A stretch of DNA of 64,000 nucleotides from an uncultured Lachnospiraceae bacterium (GTDB lineage Bacteria; Bacillota; Clostridia; Lachnospirales; Lachnospiraceae). The notes below the pieces were generated by a model. The model was not told where the DNA came from, searched no databases, and was given only the letters and a program-made list of their open reading frames with translations. The stretch lies in contig CAMUXE010000008.1 of NCBI GenBank assembly GCA_947164605.1, forward strand, positions 1 through 64,000, written 5' to 3'. Of this stretch, positions 36,993 to 45,855 are shown piece by piece (within the stretch, counting starts at the first letter, position 1; each line of letters opens with the position of its first letter). The translations under genes and the position numbers were made by a program.

Positions 36993-38192
36993 ATGGATTT
37001 GCTAAATAAAAGAATAAAGAATCAAAGGACCTTATTGGTCGGAAATATATTTCTGATTAGCTTTCTTGTCATGCTTGTATCAAGCCTTATTTACTATATT
37101 GGAGAGTTTGTCAGAAGGCCAATAATTGAGGTCATAAAGAGTGATATAGTAAAGATAGCAGTCTTGGGCTTAATAATGCTGATTATTTTTTGGGTCGGAA
37201 TTATAATCCTATATTTAAAATCGGGTCAGTTAGAGATCAAGTATCGCTTTTGGGGCCTTGTATGTGGCATGATTCCTGTGGCCAATATAATTGCCTTGCT
37301 TATAATACTCAAAGTTTCAATCAGCGAGCTGATCTTTGAGGGAAAGAAAATAAGACTTGATAAGAAGAGATACGATGAAAAAATCTGTCAAACCAAGTAC
37401 CCAATCCTTATGGTACATGGTGTTTTCTTCAGAGATTTCACTCATTTCAATTATTGGGGCAGAATACCTGAAGAATTAGAGATTAATGGGGCAAGGATTT
37501 TCTATGGTGAGCATGAATCTGCGTCCAATGTCGAGGAAAGCGCCAATGAACTGGCTAGCCGCATAAGAAGCATAGTTGAGGAGACTGCTTGCACTAAGGT
37601 CAATGTTATCGCTCACTCAAAGGGTGGACTTGATATCAAGTATGCCATAAAGAACTGTGGTATTGGGGATATGGTTGCATCAGTGACTACAATCAACACA
37701 CCTCACAGGGGATGCGAATTTGCTGATTACCTTATGAATAAAGCTGGAGAGGACTTGAAGCGAAGAGTTGCAAAAGCATACAATGGTGCTTTTAAATTAG
37801 TCGGTGATAAGCATCCTGATTTTATAGCCGCAGTCACTGATTTGACCGCAAGTACCTGCAAGAAGATATCGGAAGATACTGATGATTTTGACTATAAATC
37901 AGCAGCTATCTTTACCCAAAGTGTGGGATCTAGACTGAAAAAGGCCAGAGGGGGCAAGTTCCCGCTAAATATGTCATATCTTTTTGTGAAGAATTTTGAT
38001 GGACCTAATGACGGATTGGTTGGAAAAGAATCATTTCCATGGGGAGAAAAGTTCACATTTCTAGAGAATAAGTATTCAAAAGGAATCTCTCATGGTGACA
38101 TGATTGATCTAAACAGGATCAATATAAAGGGATTTGATGTGAGAGAATTTTATGTAAATCTGGTTAGTGATTTAAAAAGCAGAGGCCTCTAA
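36993..38192 (+). CDS. Membrane-anchored lipase-like alpha/beta hydrolase
   Basis: A 399-residue protein. Three hydrophobic helices lie in the first 105 residues (IFLISFLVMLVSSLIYYI and following). The rest is a triacylglycerol-lipase-like domain: ILMVHGVFFRDF (oxyanion region), VIAHSKGGLD (nucleophile Ser), TTINTPHRG, and DGLVGKES with a final SHGDMID supplying Asp and His. It probably cleaves lipid esters at the membrane. The start is ATG 36993 behind GGGAG. An ATG fifteen bases upstream is less well placed. The terminator overlaps the stop codon. Confidence 0.85.
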   Translation: MDLLNKRIKNQRTLLVGNIFLISFLVMLVSSLIYYIGEFVRRPIIEVIKSDIVKIAVLGLIMLIIFWVGIIILYLKSGQLEIKYRFWGLVCGMIPVANIIALLIILKVSISELIFEGKKIRLDKKRYDEKICQTKYPILMVHGVFFRDFTHFNYWGRIPEELEINGARIFYGEHESASNVEESANELASRIRSIVEETACTKVNVIAHSKGGLDIKYAIKNCGIGDMVASVTTINTPHRGCEFADYLMNKAGEDLKRRVAKAYNGAFKLVGDKHPDFIAAVTDLTASTCKKISEDTDDFDYKSAAIFTQSVGSRLKKARGGKFPLNMSYLFVKNFDGPNDGLVGKESFPWGEKFTFLENKYSKGISHGDMIDLNRINIKGFDVREFYVNLVSDLKSRGL

Positions 38193-38203
38193 GCCTCTGC
38201 TTT
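38176..38203 (+). terminator. Inverted repeat over the lipase stop codon
   Basis: AAAGCAGAGGC and GCCTCTGCTTT form an 11-bp stem whose loop contains the TAA stop codon. It is followed only by TTTAATTA, so it is a modest terminator. Confidence 0.65.
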
Positions 38204-38245
38204 AATTATATATATGCAAATTAGGATAATTATTATCAAATGTGA

Positions 38246-39121
38246 TTAGAGATCTTTGGCAAGGTTTATTAAGTATGACTCGAATTCTGATGTCAGAGGA
38301 TTCATAAGCTCATTGCTGCTTCGAGCAAGGATTACCTGGCTCTCAATTGACAAGTCATCAACCTTTTTGCTCACAACATCCTTATCTTTAATCATAGAAA
38401 GGGCTGATTCAGGTACAATACCTATACCCAGATCAGATTCTACAAAGTAAATAGTTGTTCTGGCATCTGCGTTGACACAAGAAAACTTTGCTCTAAGGTC
38501 TTGTTTCTCAAATTCCTTCTGAATAGGAGCTTTCCATCGGTGATATGTCACAAGTGGCATAGTCATGAGATCTTTCAGCTTTAAAGTCGGATTGGCCTCT
38601 AAAATCTCCTTTTTTCCTATAGCAACTAACTTGTCAGAAAAAAGAGTGTGACAAGTCAGACCATTGTTGTTGAAAGGGGTTCTGAGAAGGGCAAGCGGAA
38701 TCTCATTAGATGAAAGTTTATTTAAGAGAGAAAAAGTGTCACCCTCTGTTATATCAAAGGCTATGCCAGGCTTTGTCTTATAGAAATTTCCAATCCAAGT
38801 CAGGGCGTGAGAGGAGACAAGGGACGACACAATGCCTATCTTGATAGTTTTCTGAGAGTTAAGTCCTACATCCTTGGTCTCATCTATAGCCTGATTTTTA
38901 AGGTCGATGATTGATACACAGTACTGATACAGAGTTTTTCCAGCATCTGTAAGTTCTATGTGTCTGGCTCCTCTGTAAAAAAGCTGACAGCCGAGTTCAT
39001 CTTCAAGCTTTGATATTTGGCTGGAAAGTGGTGGCTGTGACATAAATAATTTTTTTGAAGCCGCAGAAATACTGCCTTCATCGACTACAGTTTTAAAATA
39101 AGTAAGCTGTTTAATATCCAT
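38246..39121 (-). CDS. LysR-family transcription regulator
   Basis: A 291-residue regulator. Residues 1-60 are the winged helix-turn-helix (DIKQLTYFKTVVDEGSISAA; MSQPPLSSQISKLEDELG), and the remainder is the two-lobed effector domain. LysR proteins usually control a divergent gene. The divergent neighbour here is the CDF exporter with its RNA leader, and the 390-bp gap between them could hold an operator. A link to metal efflux is therefore possible, but such metal exporters are more often under RNA or ArsR/MerR control. The effector is unknown. Confidence 0.93.
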   Translation of the reverse strand: MDIKQLTYFKTVVDEGSISAASKKLFMSQPPLSSQISKLEDELGCQLFYRGARHIELTDAGKTLYQYCVSIIDLKNQAIDETKDVGLNSQKTIKIGIVSSLVSSHALTWIGNFYKTKPGIAFDITEGDTFSLLNKLSSNEIPLALLRTPFNNNGLTCHTLFSDKLVAIGKKEILEANPTLKLKDLMTMPLVTYHRWKAPIQKEFEKQDLRAKFSCVNADARTTIYFVESDLGIGIVPESALSMIKDKDVVSKKVDDLSIESQVILARSSNELMNPLTSEFESYLINLAKDL

Positions 39122-39295
39122 ATTTTTTTAAGACTCCCTTCTTATAGCTATATCATATTTGTATATAAAAGCAAATATTTAAGCATTAACATATAGATGA
39201 ACTAATAATAACCTAATGTTGTCAATATTTCAATATAAAAGCTAAATAATTATGTAAAGTATATATTATAAAAACAAAATATGTAAAAATAAATA

Positions 39296-39324
39296 TTTAC
39301 TAAAGCGGGTTCCTGTGCTAGAAT
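39296..39324 (+). promoter_or_regulatory. Promoter of the CDF exporter leader
   Basis: TTTACT and TAGAAT are spaced by 17 bp. Transcription would begin near 39331, where the conserved part of the riboswitch begins. Confidence 0.65.
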
Positions 39325-39428
39325 ATGTCTACAGGCTTCTTGGAAAAGAAGACCGGGTCGCATAAGCGACAGCAGAGTGAGAGAGAGATTACACCTGCGG
39401 GACCCAATCGCCCCGCAGGTGTTTTTTT
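39305..39428 (+). ncRNA. Probable NiCo (czcD) riboswitch with terminator platform
   Basis: The leader of the CDF gene carries, in order, ACAGGC, a hairpin (TTCTT/AAGAA), GACCGGG, a hairpin (GTCGC ATAA GCGAC), CAGCAGAG, ATTACAC and GGGAC. This order of conserved blocks fits my memory of the Ni2+/Co2+ riboswitch class found before CDF exporters. The 3' part of the aptamer overlaps an 11-bp terminator stem (ACACCTGCGGG with the matching CCCGCAGGTGT) followed by seven T (39391-39428). Metal binding would keep the terminator from forming and turn the exporter on. The outermost pairing (GGGTT 39308 with GACCC 39401) is uncertain, because the predicted transcript start lies inside it. Confidence 0.68.
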
Positions 39429-39514
39429 ATACTTTTTGAGGATTGCCCTTGCTTCAATTCTATGTATATGGAGCTAAAAGCTCACATGCAGGTAAATATT
39501 TGGAGGTGTCTTAT

Positions 39515-40408
39515 ATGACAGTAAACACAAAAGAGTTAGACTTTCAAAAAGCCGTTAACAAGGTATCAGCAACAACTATACTAGGAAATGTGCTTCTTTC
39601 TGCCTTGAAACTTATTGCGGGTGTATTCGGTCATTCAGGAGCTATGATTTCAGATGCAGTTCATTCATTGTCAGATGTCATAACAACAGTTATTGCCTGG
39701 TTGGGAGTAAGATTATCAAAAAAACAGGCAGACAAGGAACATCCTTATGGACATGATAGGTTTGAGTGCCTGGCTTCACTTATACTGGGAGCTCTGCTTT
39801 TAGTGACAGGCATAATGATAGGATATACAGGCCTTAAAAAAATTTTTGCAGGCAATTATCAGGATCTGGCTATACCAGGTACGATTGCCCTTATTGCAGC
39901 TATTGTCTCAATTGTTGTAAAGGAAGGCATGTTTTGGTACACAAGATACTATGCTAAAAAACTCAATTCTGCAGCTTTTATGGCCGATGCCTGGCATCAC
40001 AGGTCAGATGCTTTGTCATCAATTGGCTCCTTTATAGGTATAGGCGGTGCTATGCTTGGCTATCCTATACTCGATCCTGTAGCCAGTGTTGCAATAGCTG
40101 TCTGTATCATTAAAGTTTCCTATGATATCTACAAGGATGCAGTGTCAAAGATTATGGATACTGCCTGTGATGAAAAGACAGAGGATGAAATTAGAGAATT
40201 TATAAGAAGTCAGGATGGTGTTGTAAGACTTGATATGCTTCACACAAGACTTTTTGGCAACGCAATCTATGTAGATGCTGAGATTGCTGCAGATGCTGAT
40301 CTCAACTTAAGACAGGCCCACGAGATAGCAGAGAGAGTCCATATAGGAGTTGAAAATAATTTTGAGAATGTGAAGCATGTTATGGTACATGTAAATCCAG
40401 CTGATTAG
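39515..40408 (+). CDS. Cation diffusion facilitator metal exporter
   Basis: A 297-residue CDF-family membrane protein with six helices and a cytoplasmic C-terminal domain. Metal-site residues are in SDAVHSLSDV (helix 2) and ADAWHHRSDAL (helix 5). The C-terminal domain contains LDMLHTRLFGNAIYVDAEIA and ENVKHVMVHVNP. Such proteins pump Zn2+, Co2+, Ni2+ or other divalent ions out in exchange for protons. The leader points to nickel or cobalt. The start is ATG 39515 behind TTGGAGGTG. The frame extends upstream to 39443 but lacks a ribosome site there. A terminator follows. Confidence 0.93.
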   Translation: MTVNTKELDFQKAVNKVSATTILGNVLLSALKLIAGVFGHSGAMISDAVHSLSDVITTVIAWLGVRLSKKQADKEHPYGHDRFECLASLILGALLLVTGIMIGYTGLKKIFAGNYQDLAIPGTIALIAAIVSIVVKEGMFWYTRYYAKKLNSAAFMADAWHHRSDALSSIGSFIGIGGAMLGYPILDPVASVAIAVCIIKVSYDIYKDAVSKIMDTACDEKTEDEIREFIRSQDGVVRLDMLHTRLFGNAIYVDAEIAADADLNLRQAHEIAERVHIGVENNFENVKHVMVHVNPAD

Positions 40409-40416
40409 GTTAATTT

Positions 40417-40450
40417 AGCCTCTCACCAATTTGTGGTGAGAGGCTTTTTT
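40417..40450 (+). terminator. Terminator after the CDF gene
   Basis: GCCTCTCACCA pairs with TGGTGAGAGGC and is followed by six T. Confidence 0.92.
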
Positions 40451-40607
40451 GTCAACATAAGGAAATAAGCGGGACAAAAGATAAGGGGAAATTTAAATTT
40501 TTCTAGTTTTTTATTTTTATTATTATTTCTCTTTTATTGTAATCCTATAATGTTGATAGTAGAATTTAAATAGAAATTGATATGATGGACTTATTTGGGA
40601 GAAGAAC

Positions 40608-41531
40608 ATGAGAGAAAAAGAAATGATTAACATAGACATTACAAAAGATATAGATGGGAATAAGCAAAGATATAATCCACTTCAAAGGCATGATGAGGAA
40701 ATATCACAAGAAAAGCTCACAGGTGAGAGGGCACTATACAGGGCCAGAAATCTAAAGGTTCATGACAGTGTCTTTATGGATGGCGAGTCTCCACTTAAGG
40801 AGAGCGCGAATATTGAACTTTATGGCTGTGAATTTCAGTACAAGTATCCACTCTGGTATTCTCAAAACATATATGCAAAGGATTGCACCTGGCAGGAAAT
40901 GGGAAGATCTGGAGTTTGGTACACAAAGCATATTGAGGTAGTTGATTCTGTAATTGCAGCCCCAAAGAACTTCAGACGCTGTGAGGATGTTAAAATCACA
41001 AGATCATCTATGCCAGATGCAAAGGAAACTTTTTGGATGTGTAAGGATATAAAGCTTGATATGGTCACTGCCAAGGGGGATTACTTTGGTATGAACTGCG
41101 ATGGCGTAGAACTTGATCACTTCATACTTTACGGAAATTACGCATTTGACGGGGCTAAGAATATTCATGTAAAGAACAGTAAGCTTATAACTAAGGACTG
41201 TTTCTGGAACTGTGAGAATGTCGTGGTTGAGGATTCATTTATATCCGGTGAGTATCTGGCTTGGAATACAAAGAATATCACCTTTATCAACTGTACTATA
41301 GAGTCTGACCAGGGACTTGATTATATTGATGGCTTGAAGATGGTTAACTGCAAGTTGGTAAATACAGGCTATGCCTTCGAATATAGCAAGGATATAGACG
41401 CAGAAGTTGTTTCAAAGCTGGATTCAATCTTAAATCCAGGCAACGGCAGAATAAGGGTAAAAGCCTTGGATAAGCTTATAATTGAAGATGAGAACTGTGA
41501 TTTTACTAAGACTGAAATCGTCAATAGTTGA
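40608..41531 (+). CDS. DUF3737 family right-handed beta-helix protein
   Basis: A 307-residue protein of the DUF3737 family. From residue of about 45 it is built of short strands repeated every 18-22 residues (VHDSVFMDGESPL, IELYGCEFQYKYPL, IYAKDCTWQE, VEVVDSVI-like blocks), which should form a small right-handed beta helix of the pentapeptide/pectate-lyase style. No signal peptide is seen, so it is cytoplasmic. Enzymatic activity is unknown. GGGAGAAG precedes the ATG. The gene has its own promoter region downstream of the CDF terminator. Confidence 0.87.
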   Translation: MREKEMINIDITKDIDGNKQRYNPLQRHDEEISQEKLTGERALYRARNLKVHDSVFMDGESPLKESANIELYGCEFQYKYPLWYSQNIYAKDCTWQEMGRSGVWYTKHIEVVDSVIAAPKNFRRCEDVKITRSSMPDAKETFWMCKDIKLDMVTAKGDYFGMNCDGVELDHFILYGNYAFDGAKNIHVKNSKLITKDCFWNCENVVVEDSFISGEYLAWNTKNITFINCTIESDQGLDYIDGLKMVNCKLVNTGYAFEYSKDIDAEVVSKLDSILNPGNGRIRVKALDKLIIEDENCDFTKTEIVNS

Positions 41532-41564
41532 GAAGACAGAGGCAAAAATTGAGAAGACAGAGGC
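41528..41564 (+). repeat. 16-bp direct repeat at the DUF3737 stop codon
   Basis: TTGAGAAGACAGAGGC occurs twice with a 21-bp period. The first copy contains the TGA stop codon. Confidence 0.85.
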
Positions 41565-41607
41565 TTTTACTTAGACAGCAAGGAGGCGACTAAAGGAGGT
41601 TATTATT

Positions 41608-42132
41608 ATGAACGAGACATTAAAAGTATTAGAGAGCCGCAGAAGTTGTAGAAAGTTTGACCCAAGTAGAGCAGTATCTGAAGAAGATATTCAGGCTATT
41701 GTAAAAGCTGGCACTTATGCCCCAAGTGGCATGGGTAAGCAGAGCCCAATCATCATCGCTGTATCTAACAAGGAGGTCAGAGACCAACTCTCTAAAATCA
41801 ATGCGCAAGCTATGGGAACAAGTATTGATCCATTTTATGGAGCACCTGTTGTACTCGTAGTTTTGGCCAATGCTGATATTCCAACCTACATCTATGATGG
41901 AGCTCTGGTTATGGGCAATCTTATGAATGCGGCCGAGAGCTTGGGCTTAGCTAGCATCTGGATTCACAGAGCAAGAGAAGAGTTTGAGGCAGACTTTGGA
42001 AAAAATATTCTCGCAGACCTTGGCATTGAAGGCAACTATGTTGGTATAGGAAACTGTGCAATTGGTTATGCAGCAAGTGATTTACCTAAGGCAGCTCCAA
42101 GAAAAGAAGATTATGTTTATTATTTAAAATAA
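41608..42132 (+). CDS. Nitroreductase family protein
   Basis: A 174-residue FMN-dependent oxidoreductase. The N-terminus SRRSCRKFDPSRAVSEEDIQ is the phosphate-binding FMN site, TYAPSGMGKQSPIIIAV follows, and AESLGLASIWIHRAREEF is the dimer/flavin contact. The family reduces nitro groups, quinones or flavins with NAD(P)H. AAAGGAGG precedes the ATG. It may be read through from the DUF3737 gene, since only repeats lie between them and no terminator is visible there. Confidence 0.93.
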   Translation: MNETLKVLESRRSCRKFDPSRAVSEEDIQAIVKAGTYAPSGMGKQSPIIIAVSNKEVRDQLSKINAQAMGTSIDPFYGAPVVLVVLANADIPTYIYDGALVMGNLMNAAESLGLASIWIHRAREEFEADFGKNILADLGIEGNYVGIGNCAIGYAASDLPKAAPRKEDYVYYLK

Positions 42133-42182
42133 GCAATATTTTGAAAATTGTCTAAGATGAGAAAAATTAAGTATAGGATTTT

Positions 42183-42214
42183 AAAGTGGCTGGCACTTAG
42201 TCAGCCACTTTTTT
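42183..42214 (+). terminator. Terminator after the nitroreductase gene
   Basis: AAAGTGGCTG pairs with CAGCCACTTT and is followed by four further T. A second, weaker hairpin (AAAAGCT/AGAGCTTTTT) follows at about 42260-42286. Confidence 0.88.
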
Positions 42215-42390
42215 GTGTTTTATTCTATCTATCTGACTTTCAGGGCCCATTTAAGGCCCCAAAAAGCTGTTTATTTAGAGCTTTTTCTATGCTAAAATTA
42301 TATTGGTTTTGTTTCAAAAATTATGGCTAGAGCTTTTTGCAAATATGTCATAATTATGTCAATAATTGATGTCATAGGATAGGAGAAAAT

Positions 42391-42547
42391 ATGATTCAAT
42401 GCCAAAATTGTGGTGGTGCCTTAAAATTTGACATTGCCAGTCGAGTCATCTTCAGACAGATCGGGTTCTTCCGGAGGAGGCAGTGGCTTCTCTGGTGGCG
42501 GAGGAGGAGGCGGTGGCTTCTCGTCAGGAGGCGGACACGGCTTCTAA
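42391..42547 (+). pseudogene. Zinc-ribbon / Gly-rich-tail gene with internal deletion
   Basis: AGGAGAAAAT precedes ATG at 42391 and MIQCQNCGGALKFDIASR, a zinc-ribbon N-terminus with one CxxC. The frame then shifts. In the next frame SSSDRSGSSGGGSGFSGG continues with GGGGGGFSSGGGHGF and a stop at 42547, a Gly-rich C-terminus like those of TPM-domain or surface proteins. The beginning and end of a larger protein thus remain, fused out of frame after loss of the middle. It ends 33 nt before the AAA+ gene, so the intact gene was probably that gene's operon partner. The rest of the 42133-42580 gap holds terminators only. Confidence 0.65.
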
Positions 42548-42580
42548 ATTTAGATTAATAAAAAAGATAGGAAAGAAAAA

Positions 42581-44080
42581 ATGCCAGTTTTTGATTTTAA
42601 TGCAAGTAAAGAAGATAAGGAAAAATCTATAGTAACCTATGAAATATTCAGATCAGCAGTCTCAAACCCTAGCCCTGAAGAGCCAATTATGATAATTGAC
42701 GTCAAGTCATGGCCTTCAAGCACTAAGGCTTTGACTCACCACAGCTTGGGAATCTTTACAAATCCAGTAAAGAGGACTTCTTTCGAATTTGAGACAGAGA
42801 GCGGAGTTGTGAGTGCAGATATCTTAAAGATTGATGCCAGGTTTGTAAACCTGTGCAAGTGGCTAGGTGAGAACCATATCAAGGTTCGCTTATCAGGCCA
42901 ACTTTTTGATGATGGTTACCATGTGTGTAAGATAAAGGAACAGGCCTTTGGCGGTGGAACCAAGCTTTCAAGCGAAGATGGTTTCCTTCAGTTTATGATT
43001 GACAGACTTCTTGCAAGTGAAGCTCCGGAGGATCTGGGCGAATTTGACGATGACGAGCTTGAAAATGGCGATATCTTAAAGCTCACAAGCATACAGTCAA
43101 TCACAGACTTTATCAACTGTGCAGGAAGAACCCTGCCTGATAATATTCAGCTTTGGGCCAGAAGAAATCTGGCAGTTGCAAGATCTAACGAAGTGTCTCA
43201 GGAAGAGCGCAGACACGCTCAGAGAGCCCTTTCCATCATGCTCAATATTCAGTGGAAGAGCAACTTCTTTGAATCAATAGACCCAGTCAGGGCCAGAGAA
43301 ATACTTGATGAGGAGCTCTACGGTCTTGAGAGCGTAAAGCAGAGAATCATTGAGACAATTATTCAGATTAACAGAACTCACACCCTGCCAGCTTACGGAC
43401 TTCTTCTCGCGGGTCCTGCAGGTATAGGTAAGTCTCAGATTGCCTACGCAGTTGCAAGAATTCTTAGACTGCCATGGACTAATCTTGATATGAGCTCAAT
43501 CAATGACCCAGAGCAGCTTACAGGAAGCTCTAGAGTATATGCCAATGCTAAGCCGGGTATCGTCATGGAGGCATTCTCGATATCAGGAGAGTCCAATCTT
43601 GTCTTTATTATCAATGAGCTTGATAAGGCCAATTCTGGCAAGGGCAACGGAAACCCTGCAGATGTTCTTCTCACTTTGCTTGATAACATTGGATTTACAG
43701 ATAATTATATGGAGTGCATGATTCCTACAACTGGCGTTTACACAATCGCAACTGCCAACGATAAGTGCAATATCTCAGCACCATTGATGTCTCGTTTTGC
43801 AGTTATTGATATACCAGACTACAGCCCAGAGGAGAAGCAGGAAATATTCTCTAACTTCGTTCTTCCAAAGATTCTTAAGAGAATGGGCATGAAGACTGAA
43901 GAAGTCAAGGTTACAAAGGATGGAGTGGCCAAGATAGTAGAGGTTTACTCACAGACAACTGGTATCAGAGACTTGGAGCAGGCTGCAGAGCATATTGCGG
44001 CCAATGCTTTGTACAAGATTGAAGTGGACAAGGTTGCAAGCGTCACTTATGATGCAAAGATGATTGAGGAACTGCTCTAA
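42581..44080 (+). CDS. Lon-like AAA+ ATPase lacking a protease domain
   Basis: A 499-residue protein. Residues 1-245 are not recognised (FDFNASKEDKEKSIVTYEIF at the start). The AAA+ domain spans about 250-450 with GPAGIGKSQIAYAVARIL (Walker A, about 277-284) and LVFIINELDKANSGKGNG (Walker B region). Sensor and box residues follow in IATANDKCNISAPLMSRF, where SRF supplies the arginine finger. A small helical lid ends the protein (GIRDLEQAAEHIAANALYKI). The order resembles Lon, but no Ser-Lys protease domain follows. The Walker B Asp is Asn here (INELDK instead of the usual LDEIDK). It may remodel proteins without cutting them. Confidence 0.75.
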   Translation: MPVFDFNASKEDKEKSIVTYEIFRSAVSNPSPEEPIMIIDVKSWPSSTKALTHHSLGIFTNPVKRTSFEFETESGVVSADILKIDARFVNLCKWLGENHIKVRLSGQLFDDGYHVCKIKEQAFGGGTKLSSEDGFLQFMIDRLLASEAPEDLGEFDDDELENGDILKLTSIQSITDFINCAGRTLPDNIQLWARRNLAVARSNEVSQEERRHAQRALSIMLNIQWKSNFFESIDPVRAREILDEELYGLESVKQRIIETIIQINRTHTLPAYGLLLAGPAGIGKSQIAYAVARILRLPWTNLDMSSINDPEQLTGSSRVYANAKPGIVMEAFSISGESNLVFIINELDKANSGKGNGNPADVLLTLLDNIGFTDNYMECMIPTTGVYTIATANDKCNISAPLMSRFAVIDIPDYSPEEKQEIFSNFVLPKILKRMGMKTEEVKVTKDGVAKIVEVYSQTTGIRDLEQAAEHIAANALYKIEVDKVASVTYDAKMIEELL

Positions 44081-44192
44081 GAAAGCTTAGGTCAAATATG
44101 CCGCCATAGCCTTAACAGTCCTGACCTATATACCAGTCTTTTTCTATCAAAGACAGAAGATGAGAAGGGTAAGACTTTGGTGATATAAATTA

Positions 44193-44233
44193 AAAAGAGC
44201 TATAAGAGATTAAGTCTCTTATAGCTCTTTTTT
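44193..44233. terminator. Bidirectional terminator between the AAA+ gene and thiC
   Basis: A 17-bp stem, AAAAGAGCTATAAGAGA with its complement, is flanked by A and T runs on both sides and serves the two convergent genes. Confidence 0.9.
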
Positions 44234-44256
44234 GTCATATAATTATTTAGCTGATA

Positions 44257-45570
44257 TTAGAGAATATCTATCATCTCACCTGCGAGGGCCTTGTTCATGC
44301 TTCTTACAGCACAGAACTTGCCGCACATAGAGCAGGTATCACTGTGATCATCCTCTGGAAGTCTGCTGTCTCGGATTGCTTTGGCAACTTCTGGGTCGAG
44401 AGCTTCCTTGTACTGGGCATCCCAATCAAGCTTTCTTCTGGCATCTGCCATGCGATCATCCTGTTCTCTAGCACCTGGAAGACCCTTAGCAATATCGGCA
44501 GCATGAGCTGCGATGCGGCTTGCAATGATACCGTTTCTAACATCATCAACATTAGGAAGGGCAAGATGCTCAGCTGGTGTTACATAGCAGAGGAATGAAG
44601 CACCGGACATGGCGGCAATTGCGCCTCCGATAGCTGCTGTTATGTGGTCGTATCCTGGAGCTATGTCAGTCACGAGAGGTCCTAAAACATAGAATGGTGC
44701 TCCCTTGCAGACACTTTCCTGAACCTTCATATTGGCCGCAATCTGGTCCATAGGAACATGGCCTGGACCCTCAACCATAACCTGAACGTCACGCTCCCAA
44801 GCACGCTCTGTGAGTTCGCCCAGTCTTAAGAGCTCTTCGAGCTGAACTCCATCAGTGGCATCAGCAAGACAACCAGGTCTGCAGGCATCACCGAGGCTGA
44901 CTGTAACGTCGTGCTCACGGCATATTTCAAGAATTTCATCGTAGTATTCGTAGAAAGGATTTTCCTCGCCAGTCATGGACATCCATGCGAAAACAAGGCT
45001 GCCGCCTCTGCTGACAATATTCATCTTTCTCTTGCCAGACTTAATCTGCTCGATAGTCTTTCTTGTGATTCCACAATGGAGGGTTACAAAATCAACACCG
45101 TCCTCAGCGTGCAATCTGACAACATCGACAAAGTCCTTGGCAGTAAGAGTTGCAAGGTCTCTCTGGTAGTGGATTACAGAGTCATATACAGGTACTGTTC
45201 CGATCATTGCTGGGCACTCACTGCAGAGCTTCTGTCTGAAAGGCTGTGTATTACCATGGCTTGAAAGGTCCATGATTGCTTCAGCGCCTAAATTTACAGC
45301 ATTCATAACCTTCTGCATTTCAATGTCGTAATCCTTGCAATCTCGGCTAATGCCAAGATTAACGTTTATCTTAGTGCGGAGAGCCTTACCTACACCGTTA
45401 GGATCAAGTCCCTTGTGGCCTGGATTTGCGGGGATGACAACCTTACCCTCAGCGATAAGGCCTCTGAGCTTATCCTCGTCCATTCTCTCTTTCTTTGCTA
45501 CAATCTGCATCTCTGGAGTGATGATGCCTTTTCTTGCAGCTTCCATCTGAGTTTTGTAATTTCTTTCCAA
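44257..45570 (-). CDS. thiC: Phosphomethylpyrimidine synthase
   Basis: A 437-residue radical SAM enzyme that converts aminoimidazole ribotide to the pyrimidine phosphate of thiamin. VEGPGHVPMDQI, FYVLGPLVTDIAPGYDHIT and the C-terminal cluster motif CSMCGKFCAVR (three iron-sulfur ligands) are typical. This is the shorter, anaerobe-type ThiC. The start is a TTG at 45570, eight bases after AGGAGG. The first in-frame ATG lies eight codons further and has no ribosome site. A TPP riboswitch with terminator governs it. No other thiamin gene is adjacent. Confidence 0.97.
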   Translation of the reverse strand: MERNYKTQMEAARKGIITPEMQIVAKKERMDEDKLRGLIAEGKVVIPANPGHKGLDPNGVGKALRTKINVNLGISRDCKDYDIEMQKVMNAVNLGAEAIMDLSSHGNTQPFRQKLCSECPAMIGTVPVYDSVIHYQRDLATLTAKDFVDVVRLHAEDGVDFVTLHCGITRKTIEQIKSGKRKMNIVSRGGSLVFAWMSMTGEENPFYEYYDEILEICREHDVTVSLGDACRPGCLADATDGVQLEELLRLGELTERAWERDVQVMVEGPGHVPMDQIAANMKVQESVCKGAPFYVLGPLVTDIAPGYDHITAAIGGAIAAMSGASFLCYVTPAEHLALPNVDDVRNGIIASRIAAHAADIAKGLPGAREQDDRMADARRKLDWDAQYKEALDPEVAKAIRDSRLPEDDHSDTCSMCGKFCAVRSMNKALAGEMIDIL

Positions 45571-45653
45571 TTTTGAATCCTCCTAGTAGTATTTGTGGGT
45601 TAAGTGGTGCTCCCAGAACCCAAAGCTTAGCGAAAGACTTGCTTTCGCTAAAT

Positions 45654-45686
45654 AAAAAACACACAGCCTGATTTAGACTGTGCGTG
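45654..45686 (-). terminator. Riboswitch-controlled terminator before thiC
   Basis: On the minus strand ACGCACAG pairs with CTGTGTGT and is followed by six T. It lies directly after the TPP aptamer. A second hairpin (TAGCGAAAG/CTTTCGCTA, 45628-45650) lies between it and the thiC ribosome site. Confidence 0.85.
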
Positions 45687-45706
45687 AGAATTCAAAAATA
45701 TAAAAG

Positions 45707-45784
45707 TTCCTACGTTGGCATTATCCAAATCAGGTATTAAGGTCGAAGTGAATAACTTCCTCTCAGCCGGTACGCCAGCTCCCT
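45707..45784 (-). ncRNA. TPP riboswitch
   Basis: Read on the minus strand the element has GGGAGCTGGCG, CTGAGAGG (the thi-box core), ACCTGATTTGGATAATGCC and ACGTAGGAA in the usual order. It senses thiamin pyrophosphate. With ligand the downstream terminator forms and thiC is off. Confidence 0.95.
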
Positions 45785-45801
45785 TCTGTAATTTCTCTAG
45801 T

Positions 45802-45830
45802 AGTATAAACTAAAATTTATATTATGGCAA
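45802..45830 (-). promoter_or_regulatory. Promoter of the thiC leader
   Basis: On the minus strand TTGCCA and TATACT are spaced by 17 bp, placing the transcript start a few bases before the TPP aptamer. Confidence 0.75.
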
Positions 45831-45855
45831 TGCCTAATTTGAATATTGCTCTTAA

